DNA from: Nemertoderma westbladi
Taxonomy: Eukaryota; Xenacoelomorpha; Nemertodermatida; Nemertodermatidae
Length of the DNA stretch: 64,000 nucleotides
Reading direction: 5' to 3'
Assembly: GCA_032718475.1 (NCBI GenBank)
Contig: JAUCBJ010007224.1
Span: 1-64,000 of the forward strand
The notes beneath the pieces are model-generated. The model was given only the letters and a program-made list of their open reading frames with translations, was not told the origin of the DNA and did no database searches. The position numbers and the translations under genes were made by a program. This document shows positions 37,885 through 52,399 of this stretch, piece by piece. How positions within the stretch are numbered: the first letter of the stretch is position 1; each line of letters opens with the position of its first letter.

Positions 37885-40800
37885 TTGATATGGGGGTCCG
37901 CGGTTATTAGAGAGTTGATATGGGGGTCCGCGGTTATTAGAGAGTTGATATGGGGTGGAGGTCCGCGGTTATTAGAGAGTTGATATGGGGGTCCGCGGTT
38001 ATTAGAGAGTTGATATGGGTGGGGGTCCGCGGTTATTAGAGAGTTGATATGGGGGTCCGCGGTTATTAGAGAGTTGATATGGGTTGGGGTCCGCGGTTAT
38101 TAGAGAGTTGATATGGGGTCCGCTGTTATTAGAGAATTGATATGGGTGTCCGCGGTTATTAGAGAGTTTATATGGGTGGGGGTCCGCGGTTATTAGAGAG
38201 TTGATATGGGGGTCCGCGGTTATTAGAGAGTTGATATGGGTGGGGGTCCGCGGTTATTAGAGAGTTGATATGGGTGGGGGTCCGCGGTTATTAGAGAGTT
38301 GATATGGGAGTCCGCGGTTATTAGAGAGTTGATATGGGGGTCCGCGGTTATTAGAGAGTTTATATGGGTGGGGGTCCGCGGTTATTAGAGAGTTGATATG
38401 GGGGTCCGCGGTTATTAGAGAGTTGATATGGGGGTCCGTGGTTATTAGAGAGTTGATATGGGTGGGGTTCCGCGGTTATTAGAGAGTTGATATGGGTGGG
38501 GGTCCGCTGTTATTAGAGAGTTGATATGGGTGTCCGCGGTTATTAGAGAGTTGATATGGGTGGGGGTCCGCGGTTATTAGAGAGTTGATATGGGGGTCCG
38601 CGGTTATTAGAGAGTTGATATGGGGGTCCGTGGTTATTAGAGAGTTGATATGGGTGGGGTTCCTCGGTTATTAGAGATTGGATATGGGTGGGGGTCCGCT
38701 GTTATTAGAGAGTTGATATGGGTGGGGGTCCGCGGTTATTAGAGAGTTGATATGGGTTGGGGTCCGCGGTTATTAGAGAGTTGATATGGGGGTTCGCGGT
38801 TATTAGAGAGTTTATATGGGGGTCCGCGGTTATTAGAGAGTTGAATGGGTGGGGGTCCGCGGTTATTAGAGAGTTGATATGGGGGTCCGTGGTTATAAGA
38901 GAGTTGATATGGGGGTCCGCGGTTATTAGAGAGTTGATATCGGGGTCCGTGGTTATTAGAGAGTTGATATGGGGGTCCGCGCTTATTAGAGAGTTGATAT
39001 GGGGGTCCGCGGTTATTAGAGAGTTGAATGGGTGAGGGTCCGCTGTTATTAGAGAGTGGATATGGGTGGGGGTCCGCTGTTATTAGAAAGTTGATATGGG
39101 TGTCCGCGGTTATTAGAGAGTTTATATGGGTGGGGGTCCGCGGTTATTAGAGAGTTGATATGGGGGTCCGCGGTTATTAGAGAGTTGATATGGGGGTCGG
39201 CGGTTATTAGAGAGTTGAATGGGTGGGGGTCCGCGGTTATTAGAGAGTTGATATGGGGGTCCGTGGTTATAAGAGAGTTGATATGGGGGTCCGCGGTTAT
39301 TAGAGAGTTGATATGGGGGTCCGCGGTTATTAGAGAGTTGATATGGGGGTCCGCGGTTATTAGAGAGTTGATATGGGTGGGGGTCCGCGGTTATTAGAGA
39401 GTTGATATGGGGGTCCGTGGTTATTAGAGAGTTGATATGGGTGGGGGTCCGCGGTTATTAGAGAGTTGATATGGGTTGGGGTCCGCGGTTATTAGAGAGT
39501 TGATATGGGGGTCCGCGGTTATTAGAGAGTTGATATGGGGGTCCGCGGTTATTAGAGAGTTGATATGGGGGTCCGTGGTTATTAGAGAGTTGATATGGGT
39601 GGGGGTCCGCGGTTATTAGAGAGTTGATATGGGGGTCCGTGGTTATTAGAGAGTTGATATGGGTGGGGGTCCGCGGTTATTAGAGAGTTGATATGGGGGT
39701 GCGTAGTTATTAGAGAGTTGATATGGGTGGGGGTCCGCGGTTATTAGAGAGTTGATATGGGTTGGGGTCCGCGGTTATTAGAGAGTTGATATGGGGGTCC
39801 GCGGTTATTAGAGAGTTGATATGGGGGTCCGCGGTTATTAGAGAGTTGATATGGGTGGGGGTCCGCGGTTATTAGAGAGTTGATATGGGGGTCGGCGGTT
39901 ATTAGAGAGTTGATATGGGTTGTGGTCCGCGGTTATTAGAGAGTTGATATGGGGGTCCGCGGTTATTAGAGAGTTGATATAGGGGTCCGCGGTTATTAGA
40001 TAGTTGATATGGGGGTCCGCGGTTATTAGAGAGTTGATATGGGTGGGGGTCCGCGGTTATTAGAGAGTTGATATGGGTGTCCGTGGTTATTAGAGAGTTG
40101 ATATGGGTGGGGGTCCGCGGTTATTAGAGAGTTGATATGGGGGTCCGTGGTTATTAGAGAGTTGATATGGGTGGGGGTCCGCGGTTATTAGAGAGTTGAT
40201 ATGGGTGGGGTCCGCGGTTATTAGAGAGTTGATATGGGTGGGGGTCCGCGGTTATTAGAGAGTTGATATGGGGGTCCGCGGTTATTAGAGAGTTGATATG
40301 GGTTGGGGTCCGCGGTTATTAGAGAGTTGATATGGGGGTCCGCGGTTATTAGAGAGTTGATATGGGGTCCGCTGTTATTAGAGATTGATATGGGTGTCCG
40401 CGGTTATTAGAGAGTTGATATGGGTGGGGGTCCGCGGTTATTAGAGAGTTGATATGGGGGTCCGCGGTTATTAGAGAGTTGATATGGGTGGGGGTCCGCG
40501 GTTATTAGAGAGTTGATATGGGGGTCCGTGGTTATTAGAGAGTTGATATGGGTGTGGGGTCCGCGGTTATTAGAGAGTTGATATGGGTGGGGGTCCGCGG
40601 TTATTAGAGAGTTGATATGGGGGTCCGCGGTTATTAGAGAGTTTATATGGGTGGGGGTCCGCGGTTATTAGAGAGTTGATATGGGTGGGGGTCCGCGGTT
40701 ATTAGAGAGTTGATATGGGGGTCCGCGGTTATTAGAGAGTTGATATGGGTGGGGTCCGCGGTTATTAGAGAGTTGATATGGGGGTCCGTGGTTATTAGAG

Positions 40801-43800
40801 AGTTGATATGGGGTCCGCTGTTATTAGAGAGTTGATATGGGGGTCCGCGGTTATTAGAGAGTTGATATGGGTGGGGGTCCGCGGTTATTAGAGAGTTGAT
40901 ATGGGGGTCCGCGGTTATTAGAGAGTTGATATGGGTGGGGGTCCGCGGTTATTAGAGAGTTGATATGGGGGTCCGTGGTTATTAGAGAGTTGATATGGGT
41001 GAGGGGTCCGCGGTTATTAGAGAGTTGATATGGGTGGGGGTCCGCGGTTATTAGAGAGTTGATATGGGGGTCCGCGGTTATTAGAGAGTTTATATGGTGG
41101 GGGTCCGCGGTTATTAGAGAGTTGATATGGGGGTCCGCGGTTATTAGAGAGTTGATATGGGGGTCCGCGGTTATTAGAGAGTTGATATGGGTGGGGGTCC
41201 GCGGTTATTAGAGAGTTGATATGGGGGTCCGTGGTTATTAGAGAGTTGATATGGGGTCCGCTGTTATTAGAGAGTTGATATGGGTTGGGGTCCGCGGTTA
41301 TTAGAGAGTTGATATGGGGGTCCGTGGTTATTAGAGAGTTGATATGGGGGTCCGCTGTTATTAGAGAGTTGATATGGGGGTCCGCGGTTATTAGAGAGTT
41401 TATATGGGTGGGGGTCCGCGGTTATTAGAGAGTTGATATGGGGGTCCGCGGTTATTAGAGAGTTGATATGGGTGGGGGTCCGCGGTTATTAGAGAGTTGA
41501 TATGGGTGGGGGTCCGCGGTTATTAGAGAGTTGATATGGGGGTCCGCGGTTATTAGAGAGTTGATATGGGTGGGGTCCGCGGTTATTAGAGAGTTGATAT
41601 GGGTTGGGGTCCGCGGTTATTAGAGAGTTGATATGGGGGTCCGTGGTTATTAGAGAGTTGATATGGGGTCCGCTGTTATTAGAGAGTTGATATGGGTGTC
41701 CGCGGTTATTAGAGAGTTTATATGGGTGGGGGTCCGCGGTTATTAGAGAGTTGATATGGGGGTCCGTGGTTATTAGAGAGTTGATATGGGGTCCGCTGTT
41801 ATTAGAGATGTGGGGTCCGCGGTTATTAGAGAGTTGATATGGGGGTCCGCGGTTATTAGAGAGTTGATATGGGGGTCCGCGGTTATTAGAGAGTTGATAT
41901 GGGTGGGGGTCCGCGGTTATTAGAGAGTTGATATGGGGGTCCGTGGTTATTAGAGAGTTGATATGGGGTCCGCTGTTATTAGAGATTGATATGGGTGTCC
42001 GCGGTTATTAGAGAGTTGATATGGGTGGGGGTCCGCGGTTATTAGAGAGTTGATATGGGGGTCCGCGGTTATTAGAGAGTTGATATGGGTGGGGGTCCGC
42101 GGTTATTAGAGAGTTGATATGGGTGGGGGTCCGCGGTTATTAGAGAGTTGATATGGGGGTCCGCGGTTATTAGAGAGTTGATATGGGGGTCCGCGGTTAT
42201 TAGAGAGTTGATATGGGTTGGGGTCCGCGGTTATTAGAGAGTTGATATGGGGGTCCGCGGTTATTAGAGAGTTGATATGGGGGTCCGTGGTTATTAGAGA
42301 GTTGATATGGGGGTCCGTCGGTTATTAGAGAGTTGATATGGGTGGGGGTCCGCTGTTATTAGAGAGTTGATATGGGTGGGGGTCCGCGGTTATTAGAGAG
42401 TTGATATGGGTGGGTGTCCGCGGTTATTAGAGAGTTGATATGGGTTGGGGTCCGCGGTTATTAGAGAGTTGATATGGGGGTCCGCGGTTATTAGAGAGTT
42501 GATATGGGGGTCCGCGGTTATTAGAGAGTTGAATGGGTGGGGGTCCGCGGTTATTAGAGAGTTGATATGGGGGTCCGTGGTTATTAGAGAGTTGATATGG
42601 GGGTCCGCGGTTATTAGAGAGTTGATATGGGGTCCGTGGTTATTAGAGAGTTGATATGGGGGTCCGCGCTTATTAGAGAGTTGATATGGGGGTCCGCGGT
42701 TATTAGAGAGTTGATATGGGTGGGGTCCGCTGTTATTAGAGAGTTGATATGGGTGGGGGTCCGCTGTTATTAGAAGTTGATATGGGTGTCCGCGGTTATT
42801 AGAGAGTTTATATGGGTGGGGGTCCGCGGTTATTAGAGAGTTGATATGGGGGTCCGCGGTTATTAGAGAGTTGATATGGGGGTCGGCGGTTATTAGAGAG
42901 TTGAATGGGTGGGGTCCGCGGTTATTAGAGAGTTGATATGGGGGTCCGTGGTTATAAGAGAGTTGATATGGGGGTCCGCGGTTATTAGAGAGTTGATATG
43001 GGGGTCCGTGGTTATTAGAGAGTTGATATGGGGGTCCGTGGTTATTAGAGAGTTGATATGGGTGGGGGTCCGCTGTTATTAGAGAGTTGATATGGGGGTC
43101 CGTGGTTATTAGAGAGTTGATATGGGTGGGGGTCCGCTGTTATTAGAGAGTTTATATGGGTGGGGGTCCGCGGTTATTAGAGAGTTGATATAGGTGGGGG
43201 TCGCGGTTATTAGAGAGTTGATATGGGGGTCCGCGGTTATTAGAGAGTTGATATGGGGGTCGGCGGTTATTAGAGAGTTGAATGGGTGAGGGTCCGCTGT
43301 TATTAGAGAGTTGATATGGGGATCCGTGGTTATTAGATAGTTGATATGGGTGGGGTTCCTCGGTTATTAGAGAGTTGATATGGGGGTCCGTGGTTATTAG
43401 AGAGTTGAATGGGTGAGGGTCCGCTGTTATTAGAGAGTTGATATGGGGGTCCGTGGTTATTAGAGAGTTGATATGGGTGGGGGTCCGCGGTTATTAGAGA
43501 GTTGATATGGGGGTCCGCGGTTATTAGAGAGTTGATATGGGTGGGGGTCCGCGGTTATTAGAGAGTTGATATGGGGGTCGGCGGTTATTAGAGAGTTGAT
43601 ATGGGTGGGGGTCCGCGGTTACTAGAGAGTTGATATGGGGGTCCGTAGTTATTAGAGAGTTGATATGGGTGGGGGTCCGCGGTTATTAGAGAGTTGATAT
43701 GGGTTGGGGTCCGCGGTTATTAGAGAGTTGATATGGGGGTCCGCGGTTATTAGAGAGTTGATATGGGGGTCCGCGGTTATTAGAGAGTTGATATGGGGGT

Positions 43801-46800
43801 CCGTGGTTATTAGAGAGTTGATATGGGTGGGGGTCCGCGGTTATTAGAGAGTTGATATGGGGGTCCGTGGTTATTAGAGAGTTGATATGGGTGGGGGTCC
43901 GCGGTTATTAGAGAGTTGATATGGGGGTCCGTGGTTATTAGAGAGTTGATATGGGTGGGGGTCCGCGGTTATTAGAGAGTTGATATGGGTTGGGGTCCGC
44001 GGTTATTAGAGAGTTGATATGGGGGTCCGCGGTTATTAGAGAGTTGATATGGGGTCCGCGGTTATTAGAGAGTTGATATGGGTGGGGGTCCGCGGTTATT
44101 AGAGAGTTGATATGGGGGTCCGCGGTTATTAGAGAGTTGATATGGGTTGGGGTCCGCGGTTATTAGAGAGTTGATATGGGGGTCCGCGGTTATTAGAGAG
44201 TTGATATGGGGGTCGGCGGTTATTAGAGAGTTGATATGGGTTGGGGTCCGCGGTTATTAGAGAGTTGATATGGGGGTCCGCTGTTATTAGAGAGTTGATA
44301 TGGGGGTCCGTGGTTATTAGAGAGTTGAATGGGTGAGGGTCCGCTGTTATTAGAGAGTTGATATGGGGGTCCGTGGTTATTAGAGAGTTGATATGGGGGT
44401 CCGTGGTTATTAGAGAGTTGATATGGGGGTCCGCGGTTATTAGAGAGTTGATATGGGGGTCCGCGGTTATTAGAGAGTTGATATGGGGGTCCGCGGTTAT
44501 TAGAGAGTTGAATGGGTGAGGGTCCGCTGTTATTAGAGAGTTGATATGGGGGTCCGTGGTTATTAGAGAGTTTATATGGGTGGGGGTCCGCGGTTATTAG
44601 AGAGTTGATATAGGTGGGGGTCCGCGGTTATTAGAGAGTTGATATGGGGGTCCGCGGTTATTAGAGAGTTGATATGGGGGTCCGCGGTTATTAGAGAGTT
44701 GAATGGGTGAGGGTCCGCTGTTATTAGAGAGTTGATATGGGGGTCCGTGGTTATTAGAGAGTTGATTGGATGGGGGTCCGCTGTTATTAGAGAGTTGATA
44801 TGGGGGTCCGCGGTTATTAGAGAGTTGATATGGGGGTCCGCGGTTATTAGAGAGTTGATATGGGTGGGGGTCCGCGGTTATTAGAGAGTTGATATGGGTG
44901 GGGGTCCGTGGTTATTAGAGAGTTTATATGGGTGGGGGTCCGCGGTTATTAGAGAGTTGATATGGGGGTCCGCGGTTATTAGAGAGTTGATATGGGTGGG
45001 GGTCCGCGGTTATTAGAGAGTTGATATGGGGGTCCGCGGTTATTAGAGAGTTGATATGGGTGGGGGTCCGCGGTTATTAGAGAGTTGATATGGGGGTCCG
45101 CGGTTATTAGAGAGTTGATATGGGTGGGGGTCCGCGGTTATTAGAGAGTTGATATGGGTTGGGGTCCGCGGTTATTAGAGAGTTGATATGGGGGTCCGCG
45201 GTTATTAGAGAGTTGATATGGGTGGGGGTCCGCTGTTATTAGAGAGTTGATATGGGTGGGGGTCCGCGGTTATTAGAGAGTTGATATGGGGGTCCGCGGT
45301 TATTAGAGAGTTGAATGGGTGAGGGTCCGCTGTTATTAGAGAGTTGATATGGGGGTCCGTGGTTATTAGAGAGTTGATATGGGGGTCCGCGGTTATTAGA
45401 GAGTTGATATGGGTGGGGGTCCGCGGTTATTAGAGAGTTGATATGGGGGTCCGCGGTTATTAGAGAGTTGAATGGGTGAGGGTCCGCTGTTATTAGAGAG
45501 TTGATATGGGGGTCCGTGGTTATTAGAGAGTTGATATGGGTGGGGTCCGCGGTTATTAGAGAGTTGATATGGGTGGGGGTCCGCGGTTATTAGAGAGTTG
45601 ATATGGGGGTCCGTGGTTATTAGAGAGTTGATATGGGGGTCCGCGGTTATTAGAGAGTTGATATGGGTGGGGGTCCGCGGTTATTAGAGAGTTGATATGG
45701 GTTGGGGTCCGCGGTTATTAGAGAGTTGATATGGGGGTCCGCGGTTATTAGAGAGTTGAATGGGTAGGGTCCGCTGTTATTAGAGAGTTGATATGGGGGT
45801 CCGTGGTTATTAGAGAGTTGATATGGGTGGGGGTCCGCGGTTATTAGAGAGTTGATATGGGTTGGGGTCCGCGGTTATTAGAGAGTTGATATGGGGGTCC
45901 GCGGTTATTAGAGAGTTGATATGGGTGGGGTCCGCGGTTATTAGAGAGTTGATATGGGGGTCCGCGGTTATTAGAGAGTTGATATGGGTGGGGTCCGCTG
46001 TTATTAGAGAGTTGATATGGGGGGGTCCGCGGTTATTAGAGAGTTGATATGGGGGTCCGCGGTTATTAGAGAGTTGATATGGGTGGGGTCCGCGGTTATT
46101 AGAGAGTTGATATGGGGGTCCGTGGTTATTAGAGAGTTGATATGGGTGGGGGTCCGCGGTTATTAGAGAGTTGATATGGGTGGGGTCCGCGGTTATTAGA
46201 GAGTTGATATGGGGGTCCGTGGTTATTAGAGAGTTGATATGGGGGTCCGCGGTTATTAGAGAGTTGATATGGGTGGGGGTCCGCGGTTATTAGAGAGTTG
46301 ATATGGGTTGGGGTCCGCGGTTATTAGAGAGTTGATATGGGGGTCCGCGGTTATTAGAGAGTTGAATGGGTAAGGGTCCGCTGTTATTAGAGAGTTGATA
46401 TGGGGGTCCGTGGTTATTAGAGAGTTGATATGGGTGGGGGTCCGCGGTTATTAGAGAGTTGATATGGGTGGGGTCCGCGGTTATTAGAGAGTTGTATATG
46501 GGTTGGGGGTCCGCGGTTATTAGAGAGTTGATATGGGGGTCCGTGGTTATTAGAGAGTTGATATGGGTGGGGGTCTGCGGTTATTAGAGAGTTGATATGG
46601 GGGTCCGCGGTTATTAGAGAGTTTATATGGGTGGGGGTCCGCGGTTATTAGAGAGTTGATATGGGTTGGGGTCCGCGGTTATTAGAGAGTTGATATGGGG
46701 GTCCGCGGTTATTAGAGAGTTGATATGGGTGGGGGTCCGCGGTTATTAGAGAGTTGATATGGGGGTCCGTGGTTATTAGAGAGTTGATATGGGTGGGGGT

Positions 46801-49800
46801 CCGCGGTTATTAGAGAGTTGATATGGGTGGGGGTCCGCGGTTATTAGAGAGTTGATATGGGTTGGGGTCCGCGGTTATTAGAGAGTTGATATGGGGGTCG
46901 GCGGTTATTAGAGAGTTGAATGGGTGAGGGTCCGCTGTTATTAGAGAGTTGATATGGGGGTCCGTGGTTATTAGATAGTTGATATGGGTGGGGGTCCGCG
47001 GTTATTAGAGAGTTGATATGGGGGTCCGTGGTTATTAGAGAGTTTATATGGGTGGGGGTCCGCGGTTATTAGAGAGTTGATATGGGGGTCCGTGGTTATT
47101 AGAGAGTTGATATGGGTGGGGGTCCGCGGTTATTAGAGAGTTGATATGGGGGTCCGTGGTTATTAGAGAGTTTATATGGGTGGGGGTCCGCGGTTATTAG
47201 AGAGTTGATATGGGGGTCCGCGGTTATTAGAGAGTTGATATGGGGGTCCGCGGATATTAGAGATTTGATATGGGTGGGGTTCCTCGGTTATTAGAGAGTT
47301 GATATCGGGGTCCGTGGTTATTAGAGAGTTGAATGGGTGAGGGTCCGCTGTTATTAGAGAGTTGATATGGGGGTCCGTGGTTATTAGAGAGTTTATATGG
47401 GTGGGGGTCCGCGGTTATTAGAGAGTTGATATGGGGGTCCGTGGTTATTAGAGAGTTGAATGGGTGAGGGTCCGCTGTTATTAGAGAGTGGATATGGGTG
47501 GGGGTCCGCTGTTATTAGAGAGTTGATATGGGGGGCCTGCGGTTATTAGAGAGTTGATATGGGTGGGGGTCCGCTGTTATTAGAGAGTTGATATGGGGGT
47601 CCGTGGTTATTAGAGAGTTGATATGGGTGGGGGTCCGCGGTTATTAGAGAGTTGATATGGGTGGGGGTCCGCTGTTATTAGAGAGTTGTATATGGGTGGG
47701 GGTCCGCGGTTATTAGAGAGTTGATATGGGTGGGGGTCCGCGGTTATTAGAGAGTTGATATGGGGGTCCGCGGTTATTAGAGAGTTGATATGGGTGGGGT
47801 CCGCGGTTATTAGAGAGTTGATATGGGTGGGGGTCCGCTGTTATTAGAGAGTTGATATGGTGGGGTCCGCGGTTATTAGAGAGTTGATATGGGGGTCCGC
47901 GGTTATTAGAGAGTTGATATGAGGTGGGGGTCCGCGGTTATTAGAGAGTTGATATGGGGTTCCGTGGTTATTAGATAGTTGATATGGGGGGTCCGCGGTT
48001 ATTAGAGAGTTGATATAGGTGGGGGTCCGCGGTTATTAGAGAGTTGATATGGGGTTCCTCGGTTATTAGAGAGTTGATATGGGGGTCCGTGGTTATTAGA
48101 GAGTTGAATGGGTGAGGGTCCGCTGTTATTAGAGAGTTGATATGGGGGTCCGTGGTTATTAGAGAGTTGATATGGGTGGGGGTCCGCGATTATTAGAGAG
48201 TTGATATGGGTTGGGGTCCGCGGTTATTAGAGAGTTGATATGGGGGTCCGCGGTTATTAGAGAGTTGATATGGGTGTCCGCGGTTATTAGAGAGTTTATA
48301 TGGGTGGGGGTCCGCGGTTATTAGAGAGTTGATATAGGTGGGGGTCCGCGGTTATTAGAGAGTTGATATGGGGGTCCGCGGTTATTAGAGAGTTGATATG
48401 GGGGTCGGCGGTTATTAGAGAGTTGAATGGGTGAGGGTCCGCTGTTATTAGAGAGTTGATATGGGGGTCCGTGGTTATTAGATAGTTGATATTGGTGGGG
48501 GTCCGCGGTTATTAGAGAGTTGATATAGGGGTCCGCGGTTATTAGAGAGTTGATAGGGGGTCGGCGGTTATTAGAGAGTTGATATAGGTGGGGGTCCGCG
48601 GTTATTAGAGAGTTGATATGGGGGTCCGCGGTTATTAGAGAGTTGATATGGGGGTCGGCGGTTATTAGAGAGTTGAATGGGTGAGGGTCCGCGGTTATTA
48701 GAGAGTTGATATGGGGGTCCGTGGTTATTAGAGAGTTGATTTGGATGGGGGTCCGCTGTTATTAGAGAGTTGATATGGGGGTCGGCGGTTATTAGAGAGT
48801 TGAATGGGTGAGGGTCCGCTGTTATTAGAGAGTTGATATGGGGGTCCGTGGTTATTAGATAGTTGATATGGGTGGGGGTTCGCGGTTATTAGAGAGTTGA
48901 TATGGGGGTCCGTGGTTATTAGATAGTTGATATGGGTGGGGGTCCGCTGTTATTAGAGACTTGATATGGGGGTCCGTGGTTATTAGAGAGTTGATTTGGA
49001 TGGGGGTCCGCTGTTATTAGAGAGTTGATATGGGGGTCCGTGGTTATTAGAGAGTTTATATGGGTGGGTGTCCGCGGTTATTAGAGAGTTGATATGGGTT
49101 GGGGTCCGCGGTTATTAGAGAGTTGATATGGAGGTTCACGGTTATTAGAGAGTTGATATAGGTGGGGGTCCGCGGTTATTAGAGAGTTGATATGGGGGTC
49201 CGCGGTTATTAGAGAGTTGATATGGGGGTCGGCGGTTATTAGAGAGTTGAATGGGTGAGGGTCCGCTGTTATTAGAGAGTTGATATGGGGGTCCGTGGTT
49301 ATTAGAGAGTTGATTTGGATGGGGGTCCGCTGTTATTAGAGAGTTGATATGGGGGTCCGTGGTTATTAGAGAGTTTATATGGGTGGGTGTCCGCGGTTAT
49401 TAGAGAGTTGATATGGGTTGGGGTCCGCGGTTATTAGAGAGTTGATATGGGGGTCCGCGGTTATTAGAGAGTTGATTTGGGTGGGGGTCCGCGGTTATTA
49501 GAGAGTTGATATGGGGGTCCGCGGTTATTAGAGAGTTGATATGGGGGTCCGCGGTTATTAGAGAGTTGATATGGGTGGGGGTCCGCAGTTATTAGAGAGT
49601 TGATATGGGTGGGGGTCCGCGGTTATTAGAGAGTTGATATGGAGGTCCGCGGTTATTAGAGAGTTGATATGGGTTGGGGTCCGCGGTTATTAGAGAGTTG
49701 ATATGGGGGTCCGCGGTTATTAGAGAGTTTATATGGGTGGGGTTCCTCGGTTATTAGAGAGTTGATATCGGGGTCCGCGGTTATTAGAGAGTTTATATGG

Positions 49801-52399
49801 GTGGGGGTCCGCGGTTACTAGAGAGTTGATATGGGGGTCCGCGGTTATTAGAGAGTTTATATGGGTGGGGGTCCGCGGTTACTAGAGAGTTGATATGGGG
49901 GTCCGTGGTTATTAGAGAGTTGATATGGGTGGGGGTCCGTGGTTATTAGAGAGTTGAATGGGTGAGGGTCCGCTGTTATTAGAGAGTTGATATGGGGGTC
50001 CGCTGTTATTAGAGAGTTGATATGGGTGGGGGTCCGCGGTTATTAGAGAGTTGATATGGGTTGGGGTCCGCGGTTATTAGAGAGTTGATATGGGTGGGGG
50101 TCCGTGGTTATTAGAGAGTTGATATGGGGGTCCGCGGTTATTAGAGAGTTGATATTGGGGTCCGCGGTTATTAGAGAGTTGATATGGGTGGGGGTCCGCG
50201 GTTACTAGAGAGTTGATATGGGGGTCCGTGGTTATTAGAGAGTTGATATGGGTGGGGGTCCGCGGTTATTAGAGAGTTGAATGGGTGAGGGTCCGCTGTT
50301 ATTAGAGAGTTGATATGGGGGTCCGTGGTTATTAGAGAGTTGATATGGGTGGGGGTCCGCGGTTATTAGAGAGTTGATATGGGGTCCGCGGTTATTAGAG
50401 AGTTGATATGGGTGGGGGTCCGCGGTTATTAGAGAGTTGAACGGGTGAGGGTCCGCTGTTATTAGAGAGTTGATATGGGGGTCCGTGGTTATTAGAGAGT
50501 TGATATGGGTGGGGGTCCGCGGTTATTAGAGAGTTGATATGGGTGGGGGTCCGCGGTTATTAGAGAGTTGATATGGGTGGGGGTCCGCGGTTATTAGAGA
50601 TTTGATATGGGTGGGGGTCCGCGGTTATTAGAGAGTTGATATGGGTGGGGGTCCGCGGCTATTATAGAGTTGATATGGGTGGGGGCCCGCGGTTATTATA
50701 GAGTTGATATGGGTGGGGGTCCGCGGTTATTATAGAGTTGATATGGGTGGGGGTCCGCGGTTATTAGAGAGTTGATATGGGTGGGGGTCCGCGGTTATTA
50801 GAGAGTTGATATGGGTGGGGGTCTGCGGTTATTAGAGAGTTGATATGGGTGGGGGTCCGCTGTTATTAGAGAGTTGGTATGGGTGGGGGTCCGCTGTTAT
50901 TAGAGAGTTGGTATGGGTGGGGGTCCGCGGCTATTAGAGAGTTGATATGGGGGTCCGCGGTTATTAGAGAGTTGATATGGGGGTCCGCGGTTATTAGAGA
51001 GTTGAATGGGTGAGGGTCCGCTGTTATTAGAGAGTTGATATGGGTGGGGGTCCGCTGTTATTAGAGAGTTGGTATGGGTGGGGGTCCGCGGCTATTAGAG
51101 AGTTGATATGGGGGTCCGCGGTTACTAGAGAGTTGATATGGGGGTCCGTGGTTATTAGAGAGTTGATATGGGTGGGGGTCCGCTGTTATTAGAGAGTTGA
51201 TATGGGTGGGGGTCCGCGGTTATTAGAGAGTTGATATGGGGGTCCGCGGTTATTAGAGAGTTGATATGGGTGGGGGTCCGCGGTTATTAGAGAGTTGATA
51301 TGGGTGGGGGTCCGCGGTTATTAGAGAGTTGATATGGGGGTCCGTGGTTATTAGAGAGTTGATATGGGTGGGGGTCCGCGGTTATTAGAGAGTTGATATG
51401 GGTGGGGGTCCGGGGTTATTAGAGAGTTGATATGGGGGTCCGTGGTTATTAGAGAGTTGAATGGGTGAGGGTCCGCGGTTATTAGAGAGTTGATATGGGT
51501 GGGGGTCCGGGGTTATTAGAGAGTTGATATGGGTGGGGGTCCGCGGTTATTAGAGAGTTGATATGGGGGTCCGTGGTTATTAGAGAGTTGATATGGGTGG
51601 GGGTCCGCGGTTATTAGAGAGTTGATATGGGTGGGGGTCCGGGGTTATTTGCGAGTTGATATGGGGGTCCGCTGTTATTAGAGAGTTGATATGGGGGTCC
51701 GCTGTTATTAGAGAGTTGAATGGGTGAGGGTCCGCTGTTATTAGAGTGTTGATATGGGTGGGGGTCCGCGGTTATTAGAGAGTTGATATGGGGGTCCGTG
51801 GTTATTAGAGAGTTGATAGGGGTGGGGGTCCGCGGTTATTAGAGAGTTGATATGGGTGGGGGTCCGGGGTTATTTGCGAGTTGATATGGGGGTCCGCTGT
51901 TATTAGAGAGTTAATATGGGGGTCCGCTGTTTTGGGTTGATGGGTGAGGGTCCGCTGTTTTAGAGTGTTGATATGGGTGGGGGTCCGCGGTTATTAGAGA
52001 GTTGATATGGGGGTCCGTGGTTATTAGAGAGTTGATATGGGTGGGGGTCCGCGGTTATTAGAGAGTTGATATGGGGGTCCGCTGTTATTAGAGTGTTGAT
52101 ATGGGTGGGGGTCCGCGGTTATTAGAGAGTTGATATGGTGGTCCGCGGTTATTAGAGAGTTGATATGAGGGTCCGTGGTTATTAGAGAGTTGAATGGGTG
52201 GGGGTCCGCGGTTATTAGAGAGTTGATATGGGGATCCGTGGTTATTAGAGAGTTGAATGGGTGGGGGTCCGCGGTTATTAGAGAGTTGATATGGGTGGGT
52301 GTCCGCGGTTATTAGAGAGTTGATATGGGTGGGGGTCCGCTGTTATTAGAGAGTTGAATGGGTGGGGTCCGCGGTTATTAGAGAGTTGATATGGGTGGG

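Noticed and set aside
37261-39397. Open frames with IWGSAVIREL decapeptide repeats in the minisatellite
   Set aside because: They follow from a 30-bp period divisible by three and break at each 34-bp unit; no start context or domain supports coding.
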